15,727 bases of DNA, from positions 1 to 15,727 of the forward strand of contig JAEWIK010000019.1 of assembly GCA_023387135.1 (NCBI GenBank), given 5' to 3'. The notes under the pieces are model-generated. The model was given only the letters and a program-made list of their open reading frames with translations, did no database searches and was not told the DNA's origin. This DNA is from Actinomycetes bacterium. Its GTDB lineage: Bacteria; Actinomycetota; Actinomycetes; Propionibacteriales; Propionibacteriaceae. The position numbers and the translations under genes were made by a program. Within the stretch, counting starts at the first letter, position 1, and the number at the start of each line of letters is the position of its first letter. Below, in pieces: positions 1 through 6,716 of the stretch.

Positions 1-249
1 CACCATGATGATCACCTTGCGCGGCCGCTTGATGCTCGCGACGAAGTCGGCGAGCTGCTCGGACGGGACGAAGGTCCCCTCGCCGCCGTGGTCGGTCATG
101 ACCTCCTGGGTGCGTGCGAAGGTCCTGTTGTAGAGGGCCACCGCGTAGCCGTGATGGGCGAGGTTGCGGGCGAGGTTGCTGCCCATCACAGCCATGCCGA
201 CCACGCCGATGTCGGCGGTGGCGGTGGAGTCGTTCAGCGCTGCTGTCAT
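1..249 (-). CDS. gnd: 6-phosphogluconate dehydrogenase, decarboxylating (5' part, cut by window edge)
   Basis: This is the first 83 codons of an NADP-dependent enzyme that oxidises 6-phosphogluconate to ribulose 5-phosphate and CO2 in the cytoplasmic pentose phosphate pathway. The visible protein begins MTAALNDSTATADIGVVGMA. It carries the N-terminal dinucleotide-binding fold GVVGMAVMGSNLARNLA at residues 15-31, followed by the typical second strand ending in ALYNRT (38-43), where basic residues select NADP. The G-x-x-x-MG-x-N pattern is characteristic of this family. The ATG at 247-249 is preceded by GAGGAG, a good ribosome binding site. The full protein is usually about 470-480 residues, so most of the gene lies outside. 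The gluconolactonase gene is upstream on the same strand, 145 bases away. A related beta-hydroxyacid dehydrogenase is the main alternative, but the MGSNLARNLA motif favours gnd. Confidence 0.9.
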   Translation of the reverse strand, partial: MTAALNDSTATADIGVVGMAVMGSNLARNLAHHGYAVALYNRTFARTQEVMTDHGGEGTFVPSEQLADFVASIKRPRKVIIMV

Positions 250-267
250 GGTGTCTCCTCAGGGTGT

Positions 268-281
268 CCCGCCGCGGCGGG
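268..281. repeat. 14-bp perfect GC palindrome in the gnd leader
   Basis: CCCGCCGCGGCGGG reads the same on both strands and sits 18 bases upstream of the gnd start codon, just before its ribosome binding site. In RNA it could form a short stem next to the site; in DNA it could be an operator. In sequence this rich in G and C, short GC palindromes also arise by chance. Confidence 0.4.
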
Positions 282-394
282 GGTCTGCCTACAAATCAAC
301 CAGCCACCGTCCCCGGCGGCAACTCGTGTCACTCCTCAGGCACACGTCCGGCGCCGCCGGCGAGGCGTGAGGCGCGCGGGGGTCGACGACCGCG

Positions 395-1282
395 TCACTT
401 CTCGCCGTCCCGCGCGGGGTTCGGCCCGGTGGCCGCCCGGGCCGGTGTCGGCGGCTGGCCCGTGGTCGAGGTCTGCACCAGGAACACCGAGCCCGCGAGC
501 TCGCCGTCCTCGGGGCCCTGGTTGGCGGAGGTCACGGCGAGCACCGACAGGTCGTCGCCGGCGAAGGTGGGGCAGGTCGGCTTCCGCACCGGGAGGCGCA
601 CCTCCTTGTCGATCCTGCCGTCGGGGGTGTACCTGACGACCGCCGAACCCTGCCATTTCGCGCTCCACACGCACCCCTCGGCGTCGACAGTGAGGCCGTC
701 CGGGAACCTGCCCTCGGGGTCCCTGACGAAGATCCGCCGGTTGTCGAGGGTCCCGGCCTCGGGCTCGAAGTCGAACGCCCAGATGGTCCTGGTCGGGGTG
801 TCGGTGTAGTAGAAGACGCGCCGGTCGGGGGACCAGCCGAGACCGTTGGAGGTCGTCACCCCGCCGAAGACGCGACGGGTCGTTGTCCCGTCGAAGCAGT
901 AGAAGGCCGCCGACGGCCCCGTCTCGGCGTCCATCATCGTGCCGAACCACACCCGCCCGGCGGGGTCGGTCTTGCCGTCGTTGATGCGGTGGGTGGACGC
1001 GTCGTAGTCGGCCTGCCACAGCCTGTGCCACTCGCCGTCCGCCGACCTGCGCCACAGCCCGTCCCGGAGCCCCGCGATGAGGCCGCCCGCCTCGTCGGGG
1101 GCGGTGAACCCGACCTCGGTCGGGGTGTCGATGGGGGCGCCCTCGGTCCCGTCCAGGCCAGCGTGCCTGATGCGGTGGCCGTCGATGTCGATCCACCACA
1201 GCCGCGACGACGCGGCATCCCACCACGGGCCTTCGCCGAGCCTGTCGCGTCGCTCGACGGCGAGCACCTCGAATCCGCTCAT
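395..1282 (-). CDS. SMP-30/gluconolactonase/LRE family protein
   Basis: A 295-residue protein of the six-bladed beta-propeller SMP-30 family, whose members hydrolyse sugar lactones such as glucono-1,5-lactone using one divalent metal ion. The expected metal and substrate residues are visible: Glu17 in RLGEGPWWD, Asn101 in RINDGKTD, Asn146 in TSNGLGWSPD and Asp195 in RFPDGLTVD. There is no signal peptide, so it is probably cytoplasmic. The length is normal for the family. The ATG at 1282 follows AGGAGGG with a short spacer of about four bases. The last 25 residues are rich in Pro, Ala and Thr and look unstructured. It is divergent from the PfkB kinase gene and upstream of gnd on the same strand, which suits sugar-acid catabolism. 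Which lactone is the substrate cannot be read from the sequence; 6-phosphogluconolactone is less likely because that enzyme belongs to other families. Confidence 0.85.
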   Translation of the reverse strand: MSGFEVLAVERRDRLGEGPWWDAASSRLWWIDIDGHRIRHAGLDGTEGAPIDTPTEVGFTAPDEAGGLIAGLRDGLWRRSADGEWHRLWQADYDASTHRINDGKTDPAGRVWFGTMMDAETGPSAAFYCFDGTTTRRVFGGVTTSNGLGWSPDRRVFYYTDTPTRTIWAFDFEPEAGTLDNRRIFVRDPEGRFPDGLTVDAEGCVWSAKWQGSAVVRYTPDGRIDKEVRLPVRKPTCPTFAGDDLSVLAVTSANQGPEDGELAGSVFLVQTSTTGQPPTPARAATGPNPARDGEK

Positions 1283-1337
1283 TCACCCTCCTGTGGTCAG
1301 AGTAGTTGGGTACCTGATTCCCCGAACCGTCCGGCCC

Positions 1338-1343
1338 TATCCT
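1338..1343 (+). promoter_or_regulatory. Candidate -10 element for the PfkB kinase gene
   Basis: TATCCT lies 38 bases upstream of the kinase start. A weak -35-like TGATTC is 17 bases before it at 1315-1320. This is the only reasonable -10 match on the plus strand in the 99-base divergent gap, but the -35 is poor. Confidence 0.35.
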
Positions 1344-1381
1344 GTCCCGTGGCGGTGACGACGAGTCGAGAGGGACGAGCC

Positions 1382-2455
1382 ATGGAACTGCGCGACGATG
1401 CCAGGTGGGCGCTGGTGGTGCCGACGAGCATGGGGGTGCGGATCACCCCCGACGACCGCCAGCCGGTCCACGTGGCGCACAGGTTCACCCTGCAGGCGAC
1501 GTCCGCCGAGTCGAATGTCGCCTCCGTGGCCTCCCATCTCGGGATGCCGGTGAAGGTGCTCACGAACTTCGTGGAGGGCTCGCCGATTGCGGCGCTCATC
1601 AAGGCCGACCTGAGGGCGCGGGGGATCGCGTACGAGGGGCCCGAGGTCCCGCAGGGGGACGCCTGGGGCTACAGGCACCAGTTCAACATCGCCGACTCCG
1701 GTTTCGGCGGGCGCGCCCCGAGGGTCTGGAACGACAGGGCCGGCGAGGTGGGGCGCGAGCTCGACATCGCCGACTTCGACGTCGACGGGCTGTTCGGCGC
1801 CGAGGGCGTGAAGATCCTCCACCTCTCGGGGCTCGTCAGCGCGCTCTCGCCGAAGTCGAGCAGGTTCTGCCTCGAGCTCGCCCGCGCCGCCAAGGCGCAC
1901 GGCACAGTGGTCACCTTCGACCTCAACTACCGCGCCTCGTTCTGGAAGGGACGCGAGGCGGAACTGTCGGAGGTCTTCGCCGAGATCGCCGGCGTCTCGG
2001 ACGTGCTCATCGGCAACGAGGAGGACTTCCAGCTCGCGCTGGGAGTCCAGGGCCCGGAGGCCGGCGGCAAGGAACTCGGGGCCCAGCTCACCGACTTCGT
2101 GGAGATGATGGGCAGGGCGAAGCAGAAGTTCGGACAGGCCGGGCTGTTCGCCACCACCCTGCGCGAGGTCGTGGACGCCAACACCCACCTGTGGGGGGCC
2201 GTCGTGGTGGACGAGGGCGGCAGCTTCGTCGCCGAGCCGCGGCAGATCGCCGTGCTTGACAGGATCGGCGGCGGCGACGGCTTCGTGGGCGGGCTGCTCT
2301 ACGGCCTGCTGGCGGGCTGGCCGACCGAGAAGGCCATGCAGTTCGGTTGGGCGTGCGGCGCGTACGCGGCCGGGTCCCTCACCGACTACGCGGCTCCCGC
2401 GGACGAGGCAGCCGTGTGGTCGATCTGGGAGGGCAACGCCCGCGTCGTGAGGTGA
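1382..2455 (+). CDS. PfkB-family sugar kinase, probably 2-keto-3-deoxygluconate kinase-like
   Basis: A 357-residue ribokinase-fold kinase. The C-terminal family signature is RIGGGDGFVGGLLYGLL at 295-311, with Asp299 as the expected catalytic base; the GGGD form of the anion hole is typical of 2-keto-3-deoxygluconate (KDG) kinases, where many relatives have GAGD. Other supporting motifs are SNVASVASHLG (44-54) at the substrate side, FDLNYR (179-184) and GNEEDF (211-216). The ATG at 1382 follows GAGAGGGACGAG; the frame is open further upstream, but that part overlaps the divergent gluconolactonase gene and is not protein-like. KDG kinase would feed KDG 6-phosphate to an aldolase, but neither the aldolase nor a sugar-acid dehydratase is in this window, so another keto-sugar substrate remains possible. 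It ends tail to tail with the HNH gene, six bases apart. Confidence 0.82.
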   Translation: MELRDDARWALVVPTSMGVRITPDDRQPVHVAHRFTLQATSAESNVASVASHLGMPVKVLTNFVEGSPIAALIKADLRARGIAYEGPEVPQGDAWGYRHQFNIADSGFGGRAPRVWNDRAGEVGRELDIADFDVDGLFGAEGVKILHLSGLVSALSPKSSRFCLELARAAKAHGTVVTFDLNYRASFWKGREAELSEVFAEIAGVSDVLIGNEEDFQLALGVQGPEAGGKELGAQLTDFVEMMGRAKQKFGQAGLFATTLREVVDANTHLWGAVVVDEGGSFVAEPRQIAVLDRIGGGDGFVGGLLYGLLAGWPTEKAMQFGWACGAYAAGSLTDYAAPADEAAVWSIWEGNARVVR

Positions 2456-2464
2456 CCCGGGTCA
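2453..2464. repeat. 12-bp palindrome containing both convergent stop codons
   Basis: TGACCCGGGTCA is a perfect palindrome. Its first three bases are the TGA of the kinase gene and its last three are the TGA of the HNH gene on the other strand. There is no room for a separate terminator between the genes. It may be coincidence, since two abutting TGA codons already supply half of the symmetry. Confidence 0.5.
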
Positions 2465-2932
2465 GCGACCCGACGCCCGCCTCGGCGGTCTCAGCTCACC
2501 GATCACCGGGACGCGCGGCACGACGTCCAACCTCATGCCCGCCTCCTCCGGCGTCAGGTCTGCCTTCCGGTTGTTGCACTCCACGCAGGCGGCGACGCAG
2601 TTTGTCCAGGACGTCTGCCCGCCCCGCGACTTCGGCAGGACGTGGTCCATCGTGGTGCCCGCCCGTCCGCAGTACGCGCAGCGGTACCTGTCGCGCCGCA
2701 GCACCGCGGCCCGGCTGCAGACCAGCCTGCCTGTCGCCTCGTAGACCCACTTGGTGTAGATCCACCTGACGAGTTCCAGCGAGCGGGGCACGGGGTAGGG
2801 GCCGAAGGTTGCTCCGGGAACCGCCTCGTGGACGCGGGCCACCTGCCGGTACAGCATCCCGATGGCGTGCCGCAGCGTCACCGAGCCGAGGACCTGCTGC
2901 CCACCGGCGTTCAGGATGACTACCTGCGTCAT
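2462..2932 (-). CDS. HNH endonuclease family protein
   Basis: A 156-residue protein with a C-terminal HNH nuclease domain. The zinc-ribbon cysteines are C85-x2-C88 and C116-x2-C119. Between them lies MDHVLPKSRGG (95-105), with the metal-binding and catalytic Asp96-His97, and Asn111 completes the H-N-H pattern; CNNRKADLTPEEAG follows. The N-terminal 70 residues (MTQVVILNAGG onward) match the strand-rich domain of a small HNH family that is common in actinobacterial chromosomes and not tied to a mobile element. The ATG at 2932 was chosen over an upstream in-frame start because ACGGAGG lies seven bases before it. Its substrate and cellular role are not known to me. It could be cotranscribed with the oxidoreductase gene 85 bases upstream. 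No intron, phage or restriction partner is nearby. Confidence 0.9.
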   Translation of the reverse strand: MTQVVILNAGGQQVLGSVTLRHAIGMLYRQVARVHEAVPGATFGPYPVPRSLELVRWIYTKWVYEATGRLVCSRAAVLRRDRYRCAYCGRAGTTMDHVLPKSRGGQTSWTNCVAACVECNNRKADLTPEEAGMRLDVVPRVPVIGELRPPRRASGR

Positions 2933-2986
2933 GGCGTGACCTCCGTCACGATGCTGACCGGGATCGCCGCGGTTGTGGCGTCCGCT

Positions 2987-3004
2987 CAATCGCCGAGACG
3001 ATTG
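2987..3004 (-). other. Small hairpin between oxidoreductase and HNH genes
   Basis: CAATCG, a six-base loop and CGATTG form a six-base-pair stem in the 85-base gap. It has no T-run and is weak, so it might be a poor terminator or a processing site. Confidence 0.25.
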
Positions 3005-3017
3005 TGCCAGCCGGCGC

Positions 3018-4421
3018 TCACTTCGTGCGCTGTGCCTCGCGATCCGAATCCAGCAGGCGCAGCCACAGTTCGCTGGCGGTCGGGTAGGACGGCACCGCGT
3101 GCCACAGCAGGTCCAGCGGCACCTTGGCGGTGATGGCGACGGTGGCGGAATGCAGCAGTTCGGCGACCTCGGGCCCGACGAAGGTGGCTCCCACCAGCGT
3201 GCCGTCGGTCTCGTCGATCACCAGCGACGCGCGTCCGGTGGCGTCGTCGCGCAACAGCGAGGCGCCGGCGGCGGACCCGAACGGGACCTCGGCGGTGCGG
3301 AAGGCCAGCCCCTGCTTCTCGGCGTCGTGGGCGGTGAGCCCCACGCTGGCGACCTGCGGATCGGTGAACATGACCTGGGGGACGGGCACGCCGTCGGGGA
3401 CCGCGGGCGGCGTGCGTCCCTCGGCCTCGGCCGCCAGGCGTTCGCCGAGCAGGCGGGCCTGGTACTTGCCCCAGTGGGTGAGCGGCGCCTCGCCCGACAC
3501 GTCGCCGACGAGGTGCAGCCAGCCGGGCAGCGTCGTCTCCAGGTCGGCGGGGGAGAGGCCGACAGTCTCCAGCCCCAGCCCGTCGCGGGCGGGCTTGCGT
3601 CCGGTGGCGACCAGGACCTCGGAGTAGGTGAGCTGTTCGCCGCCCGCCTCGGTGAGCGTGACGGGCCCGCCGTGCACCTTGCCGAGCCCGGTGTCGGAGG
3701 CGGACTCGCGCTCGGCGGCCACGAGGTCGGTCCCGAAGCGGATCGCCACCCCTTCGGCGGTGAGGCCGTCAGCCACCAGGTCGGAGACGAAGGGTTCGAA
3801 CCTGCCGAGCAGCCTGTCGCCCCGGACGAGCAGGGTCACGCGGGAGCCCAGGGCGGCCAGCCAGCGGGCCGCCTCGCAGGCGACCACGCCGCCGCCGATG
3901 ATCGCCAGCGAGTCGGGCACCTCGGTGACGCCCGTGGCGTCCCTGGACGACCAGGCGTGCAGCCCTTGGAGATAGTCGGGGACGACGGGGGCCGAGCCGG
4001 TCGCCAGCACGACGGCCTGGGTCGCGTGCAGCGTCCGCTGGCCCTCAGGGCCGTCCACCAGGACTGTGCGTTCGCCAGCGAGCCTGCCGCTGCCGCGGAA
4101 CACAGTGATCCCCGCGCCCTGCGCCCATTCCACCTGGGAGGAGTCGGAGTAGTCGGACACCCAGTAGTCCCGCCGGGCCAGCAGGCCAGCGTTGTCCAGC
4201 GGGAGTTCCTGCGGCAGCCCGCCGAGGTGAGTGGCGGCGGCGCGGGCGTCGAGCGGACGCAACAGTGCCTTGCTGGGCATGCAGGCGTAGTACGAGCACT
4301 CGCCGCCGACCAGACCCGAGTCCACCAGGGCGGCGGTCCTCGAACTGCCGCGAATCGCATAGTCGGCCACGTTCTCGCCGGCCGGTCCCGCACCGATCAC
4401 CACTACGTCGAAGGTCTCCAT
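3018..4421 (-). CDS. FAD/NAD(P)-dependent pyridine nucleotide-disulfide oxidoreductase
   Basis: A 467-residue class I flavoprotein disulfide reductase. In order: FAD-binding VVIGAGPAG (7-15); the redox pair C42-SYYA-C47 in GGECSYYACMPSKALL; the NAD(P)-binding IIGGGVVACE (174-183); the second FAD contact HLVGDVSG (303-310); and a C-terminal dimerisation domain from about residue 345. It resembles dihydrolipoamide dehydrogenase and mercuric reductase in layout. However, the C-terminal motif reads HAVPSYPTASE (441-451), with Tyr446 where dihydrolipoamide dehydrogenases have the catalytic His of H-P-T-x-S-E. The electron acceptor is therefore uncertain, and lpd or mtr should not be assigned. The ATG at 4421 gives the canonical METFDVVVIG start; a TTG nine codons upstream has no better ribosome binding site. 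It is divergent from tig, with a 121-base gap. Confidence 0.87.
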   Translation of the reverse strand: METFDVVVIGAGPAGENVADYAIRGSSRTAALVDSGLVGGECSYYACMPSKALLRPLDARAAATHLGGLPQELPLDNAGLLARRDYWVSDYSDSSQVEWAQGAGITVFRGSGRLAGERTVLVDGPEGQRTLHATQAVVLATGSAPVVPDYLQGLHAWSSRDATGVTEVPDSLAIIGGGVVACEAARWLAALGSRVTLLVRGDRLLGRFEPFVSDLVADGLTAEGVAIRFGTDLVAAERESASDTGLGKVHGGPVTLTEAGGEQLTYSEVLVATGRKPARDGLGLETVGLSPADLETTLPGWLHLVGDVSGEAPLTHWGKYQARLLGERLAAEAEGRTPPAVPDGVPVPQVMFTDPQVASVGLTAHDAEKQGLAFRTAEVPFGSAAGASLLRDDATGRASLVIDETDGTLVGATFVGPEVAELLHSATVAITAKVPLDLLWHAVPSYPTASELWLRLLDSDREAQRTK

Positions 4422-4499
4422 GCGCTTCAGTCTCGTCGCAGGCTCCAACCGGGGCCATGCCTGACCTTGCTCCCCGCGCGCCCGGCAGGCCGCTTCGTC

Positions 4500-4505
4500 T
4501 AGGAT
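4500..4505 (+). promoter_or_regulatory. -10 element of the tig promoter
   Basis: TAGGAT matches the actinobacterial housekeeping -10 pattern TANNNT. A start about seven bases downstream would give a leader of roughly 30 bases, enough to hold the ribosome binding site AGGAG at 4531-4535. No convincing -35 is seen at the usual distance. Confidence 0.55.
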
Positions 4506-4542
4506 GGCCCGGTCTGTCTACATTCCGATCAGGAGTCCTCTC

Positions 4543-5892
4543 TTGCCCAGCACCGTGGAGCAGCTCAGCCCGTCCCGGGTGAAGCTCACCGTCGAAATCC
4601 CCTTCACCGATCTCACGCCGCATCTCGAAAAGGCCTACCGCGAGATCGCGCAGCAGATCACCATCCCGGGCTTCCGGAAGGGCAAGGTGCCGAACCTGGT
4701 CATCGACCAGCGCTTCGGACGCGGAGCCGTGCTGCAGGAGGCCATCAACGCGGCCCTGCCCGCCGCCTACGAGGCAGCGGTGACCGAGGCGTCGGTGATC
4801 CCGCTCGGCGAGCCCGAGGTCGAGGTCACCAAGCTGGAGGACGGCTCGCTGGTCGAGTTCACCGCCGAGGTGGACATCCGTCCCGACTTCGAGGTCGCCG
4901 ACGTCTCCGGCGTGAGCGTCACTGTCGACCCGCTGCCCGACACCGACTCCGAGGTCGAGCAGCGCATCGAGGTGCTGCGTTCGCGCTTCGCCACGAACAC
5001 CGAGGTGGATCGTGCCGCCGCCGAGGGCGACATCGTCACCATCAACCTCGTGGGCGCCAGGGACGGCGAGACGCTGCCCGACGCCACCGCCGAGGGCATC
5101 ACCTACAAGATCGGTGGCGGCGGCATGCTCGACGGCCTCGACGAGGCCGTCACGGGCCTCTCGGTCGGCGAGTCGAAGGAGTTCTCCTCGACGCTGGTGG
5201 GCGGCCCGCTCGAGGGCGAGCCCGCCGACATCACCGTCACCGTCACGAAGGTGAGCGAGCAGGAGCTCCCCGCCGTCGACGACGAGTTCGCACAGCTCGT
5301 GTCCGAGTTCGACACCGTCGAGCAGATGAAGGCCGACCTGGCGTCCTCGGTCGCCGAGCTGGCGAAGCTCGAGCAGGCGGCGAAGGGCCGTGACAAGGTG
5401 CTGGAGGCGCTCGTCGACGCGACCGCCCTCGAACTGCCCGAGCGCCTGCTGACCGGTGAGATCGAGGCCCGCAAGGAGCAGATCAACGAACAGCTCAAGC
5501 GCGCCGGGCTCTCGCTCGAGCGTTACCTGGAGAGCGCCGAGGAGGAGGCGAAGACCCCCGAGGAGTTCTGGGCCGAGCTCGAGACCTCCACGGAGCGCGG
5601 CCTGAAGGCCCAGCTCATCCTCGACAAGATCGCCGACGACTCCGAGGTCGGGGTCGACCAGGCGGACCTCTCGGAACTGCTCGTGCGCAAGGCCGCCCAG
5701 GCCGGCACGTCTCCCGAGCAGGAGGCGCAGCACATGATGGAGCACAACCACACCATGGCGTGGATGCAGGAGATCCGCCGGAACAAGGCGCTCGCCCTGG
5801 TCGTGGGCAAGGCGACGGTGACCGACACCGACGGCAACCCCGTCGACGTGTCGGGCGCCGTCGAGGCCCCCGCGGAGGACGTGGAGGCCTGA
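4543..5892 (+). CDS. tig: Trigger factor, ribosome-associated chaperone and prolyl isomerase
   Basis: A 449-residue protein that binds the ribosome next to the exit tunnel and holds nascent chains. The ribosome-docking signature GFRKGKVP falls at residues 43-50 when translation starts at the TTG at 4543, the same position as in E. coli, and AGGAG lies seven bases upstream of that TTG. Both points support this start over an upstream ATG at 4504. The N-terminal ribosome-binding domain covers about 1-115. The FKBP-type peptidyl-prolyl isomerase domain follows at about 155-240 (EGDIVTINLVG, then GGGGMLDGLDEAVTGLSVGE). The helical substrate-cradling C-terminal part runs from about 255 to 420, and a short acidic tail ends the protein. 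It lies upstream of clpP1-clpP2-clpX, the usual actinobacterial order, but a 183-base gap with its own promoter separates it from clpP1. Confidence 0.98.
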   Translation: MPSTVEQLSPSRVKLTVEIPFTDLTPHLEKAYREIAQQITIPGFRKGKVPNLVIDQRFGRGAVLQEAINAALPAAYEAAVTEASVIPLGEPEVEVTKLEDGSLVEFTAEVDIRPDFEVADVSGVSVTVDPLPDTDSEVEQRIEVLRSRFATNTEVDRAAAEGDIVTINLVGARDGETLPDATAEGITYKIGGGGMLDGLDEAVTGLSVGESKEFSSTLVGGPLEGEPADITVTVTKVSEQELPAVDDEFAQLVSEFDTVEQMKADLASSVAELAKLEQAAKGRDKVLEALVDATALELPERLLTGEIEARKEQINEQLKRAGLSLERYLESAEEEAKTPEEFWAELETSTERGLKAQLILDKIADDSEVGVDQADLSELLVRKAAQAGTSPEQEAQHMMEHNHTMAWMQEIRRNKALALVVGKATVTDTDGNPVDVSGAVEAPAEDVEA

Positions 5893-5912
5893 GCCTCCGC
5901 ACCCCACAGCCA

Positions 5913-5973
5913 ACGACCGCCGGTCCTGTTCGGGCCCGCCCTGTCCGGGGCGGCCCGGCGGGCCGGCGGTCGT
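5913..5973 (+). terminator. Candidate terminator hairpin after tig
   Basis: ACGACCGCCGG at 5913-5923 is exactly complementary to CCGGCGGTCGT at 5963-5973. The 39 bases between are very GC-rich and can pair further. A smaller stem (GGAGGC, CTGA, GCCTCC at 5883-5898) overlaps the tig stop. No T-run follows, so it would be a non-classical GC hairpin, as is common in high-GC actinobacteria. Confidence 0.5.
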
Positions 5974-6010
5974 CGCAGGTGCGGCACCGGGTCGCGCGGG
6001 CACGGTGCTG

Positions 6011-6024
6011 CGCCGTCAGCGAAC
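6011..6024 (-). promoter_or_regulatory. Putative ClgR operator upstream of clpP1
   Basis: Read on the minus strand the site is GTTCGC-TGACG-GCG. It matches exactly the GTTCGC-5N-GCG operator that I recall for Streptomyces ClgR, and the CGCYNANRGCG core recalled for Corynebacterium ClgR. It lies about 40 bases upstream of the clpP1 -10 element, centred near -58 relative to the likely start, a usual place for an activator. Looser matches to the nine fixed bases also occur inside genes (6161-6174, 10820-10833, 11220-11233), but those do not satisfy the stricter core. Confidence 0.55.
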
Positions 6025-6062
6025 AGGGCGGGCGACAACGGGGAAACGTCGGGTTGAGCAGG

Positions 6063-6068
6063 TAGGTT
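6063..6068 (+). promoter_or_regulatory. -10 element of clpP1, predicting a leaderless transcript
   Basis: TAGGTT ends seven bases before the GTG start at 6076. Transcription would therefore begin at, or within a base of, the start codon. No clear -35 is seen, in keeping with dependence on an activator. No Shine-Dalgarno sequence at a normal distance is seen either, apart from the GG-rich -10 itself. Confidence 0.55.
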
Positions 6069-6075
6069 CGCTCTC

Positions 6076-6705
6076 GTGACTGACGTGCGACCCATCACTC
6101 GCGGCCTCTCGATGGCCGCCGGCATCAGCCCTGCCGGAATGACCGACTCGGTGTACCAATCGCTGCTGGCGAACCGCATCATCTTCCTCGGCTCGGAGGT
6201 GCGGGACGAGAACGCCAACGCCATCTGCGCGCAGATGCTGCTGCTGAACGCCGAGGACCCGCAGAAGGACATCTACCTCTACATCAACAGCCCCGGCGGC
6301 TCCGTCGACTCCGGCATGGCGATCTTCGACACCATGCAGTGGATCTCGAACGACGTCGCGACGGTGGCGATGGGCCTGGCCGCCTCGATGGGCCAGTTCC
6401 TGTTGAGCGCCGGCGCCAAGGGCAAGCGGTTCGCGCTGCCCCACAGCCGGATCATGATGCACCAGCCGTCCGGTGGCCTGGGCGGCACGGCGTCCGACAT
6501 CAGGATCCAGGCCGAGCAGTCGCTGCACATCAAGAAGACGATGTCGGCCCTGATCGCCGAGCACACCGGCCAGACGGTCGAGCAGATCGAGGCCGACTCC
6601 GACCGCGACCGCTGGTTCACCGCCGAGCAGGCGCTGGAGTACGGCTTCATCGACCACGTCTTCGAGCGCGCGGCGCAGATTCCTTCCGCCGCCCCCAACA
6701 AGTGA
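6076..6705 (+). CDS. clpP1: ATP-dependent Clp protease proteolytic subunit 1
   Basis: A 209-residue serine peptidase subunit that forms one heptameric ring of the actinobacterial ClpP1P2 tetradecamer, fed by ClpX or ClpC1. The catalytic triad is complete: Ser104 in GLAASMGQF, His129 in MMHQPSGG and Asp178 in DSDRDRWF. The [10 protein letters not shown] oxyanion region is at 71-80. The first 20 or so residues resemble the short propeptide that actinobacterial ClpP1 removes on activation; that is family knowledge, not visible cleavage. The GTG at 6076 is preferred because the -10 element places the transcript start there. A later ATG, at codon 13 (6112), is possible. clpP2 follows after 11 bases, so the two are cotranscribed. 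Confidence 0.97.
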   Translation: MTDVRPITRGLSMAAGISPAGMTDSVYQSLLANRIIFLGSEVRDENANAICAQMLLLNAEDPQKDIYLYINSPGGSVDSGMAIFDTMQWISNDVATVAMGLAASMGQFLLSAGAKGKRFALPHSRIMMHQPSGGLGGTASDIRIQAEQSLHIKKTMSALIAEHTGQTVEQIEADSDRDRWFTAEQALEYGFIDHVFERAAQIPSAAPNK

Positions 6706-6716
6706 GAGAGGCTGCC

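Noticed and set aside
300..335. A possible eight-codon leader peptide on the minus strand upstream of gnd (TTG start)
   Set aside because: It is too short, has a rare start, and no run of regulatory codons; it cannot be told from chance.
989..1381. An upstream extension of the kinase reading frame
   Set aside because: It overlaps the gluconolactonase gene on the other strand. The ATG at 1382 has a ribosome binding site and begins the conserved part.
2462..2932. The HNH gene as part of a defence or mobile system
   Set aside because: No methyltransferase, helicase, toxin, integrase, repeat array or attachment site is next to it, and its base composition matches its neighbours.
2973..4502. A 509-codon plus-strand frame opposite the oxidoreductase gene
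   Set aside because: It is antisense to a protein with complete FAD, NAD and redox motifs, and its own translation is compositionally biased.
4045..6003. A long minus-strand open frame opposite trigger factor
   Set aside because: The product is a Leu/Gly/Asp-rich shadow of tig and of the oxidoreductase in another frame, with no ribosome binding site and no recognisable domain.
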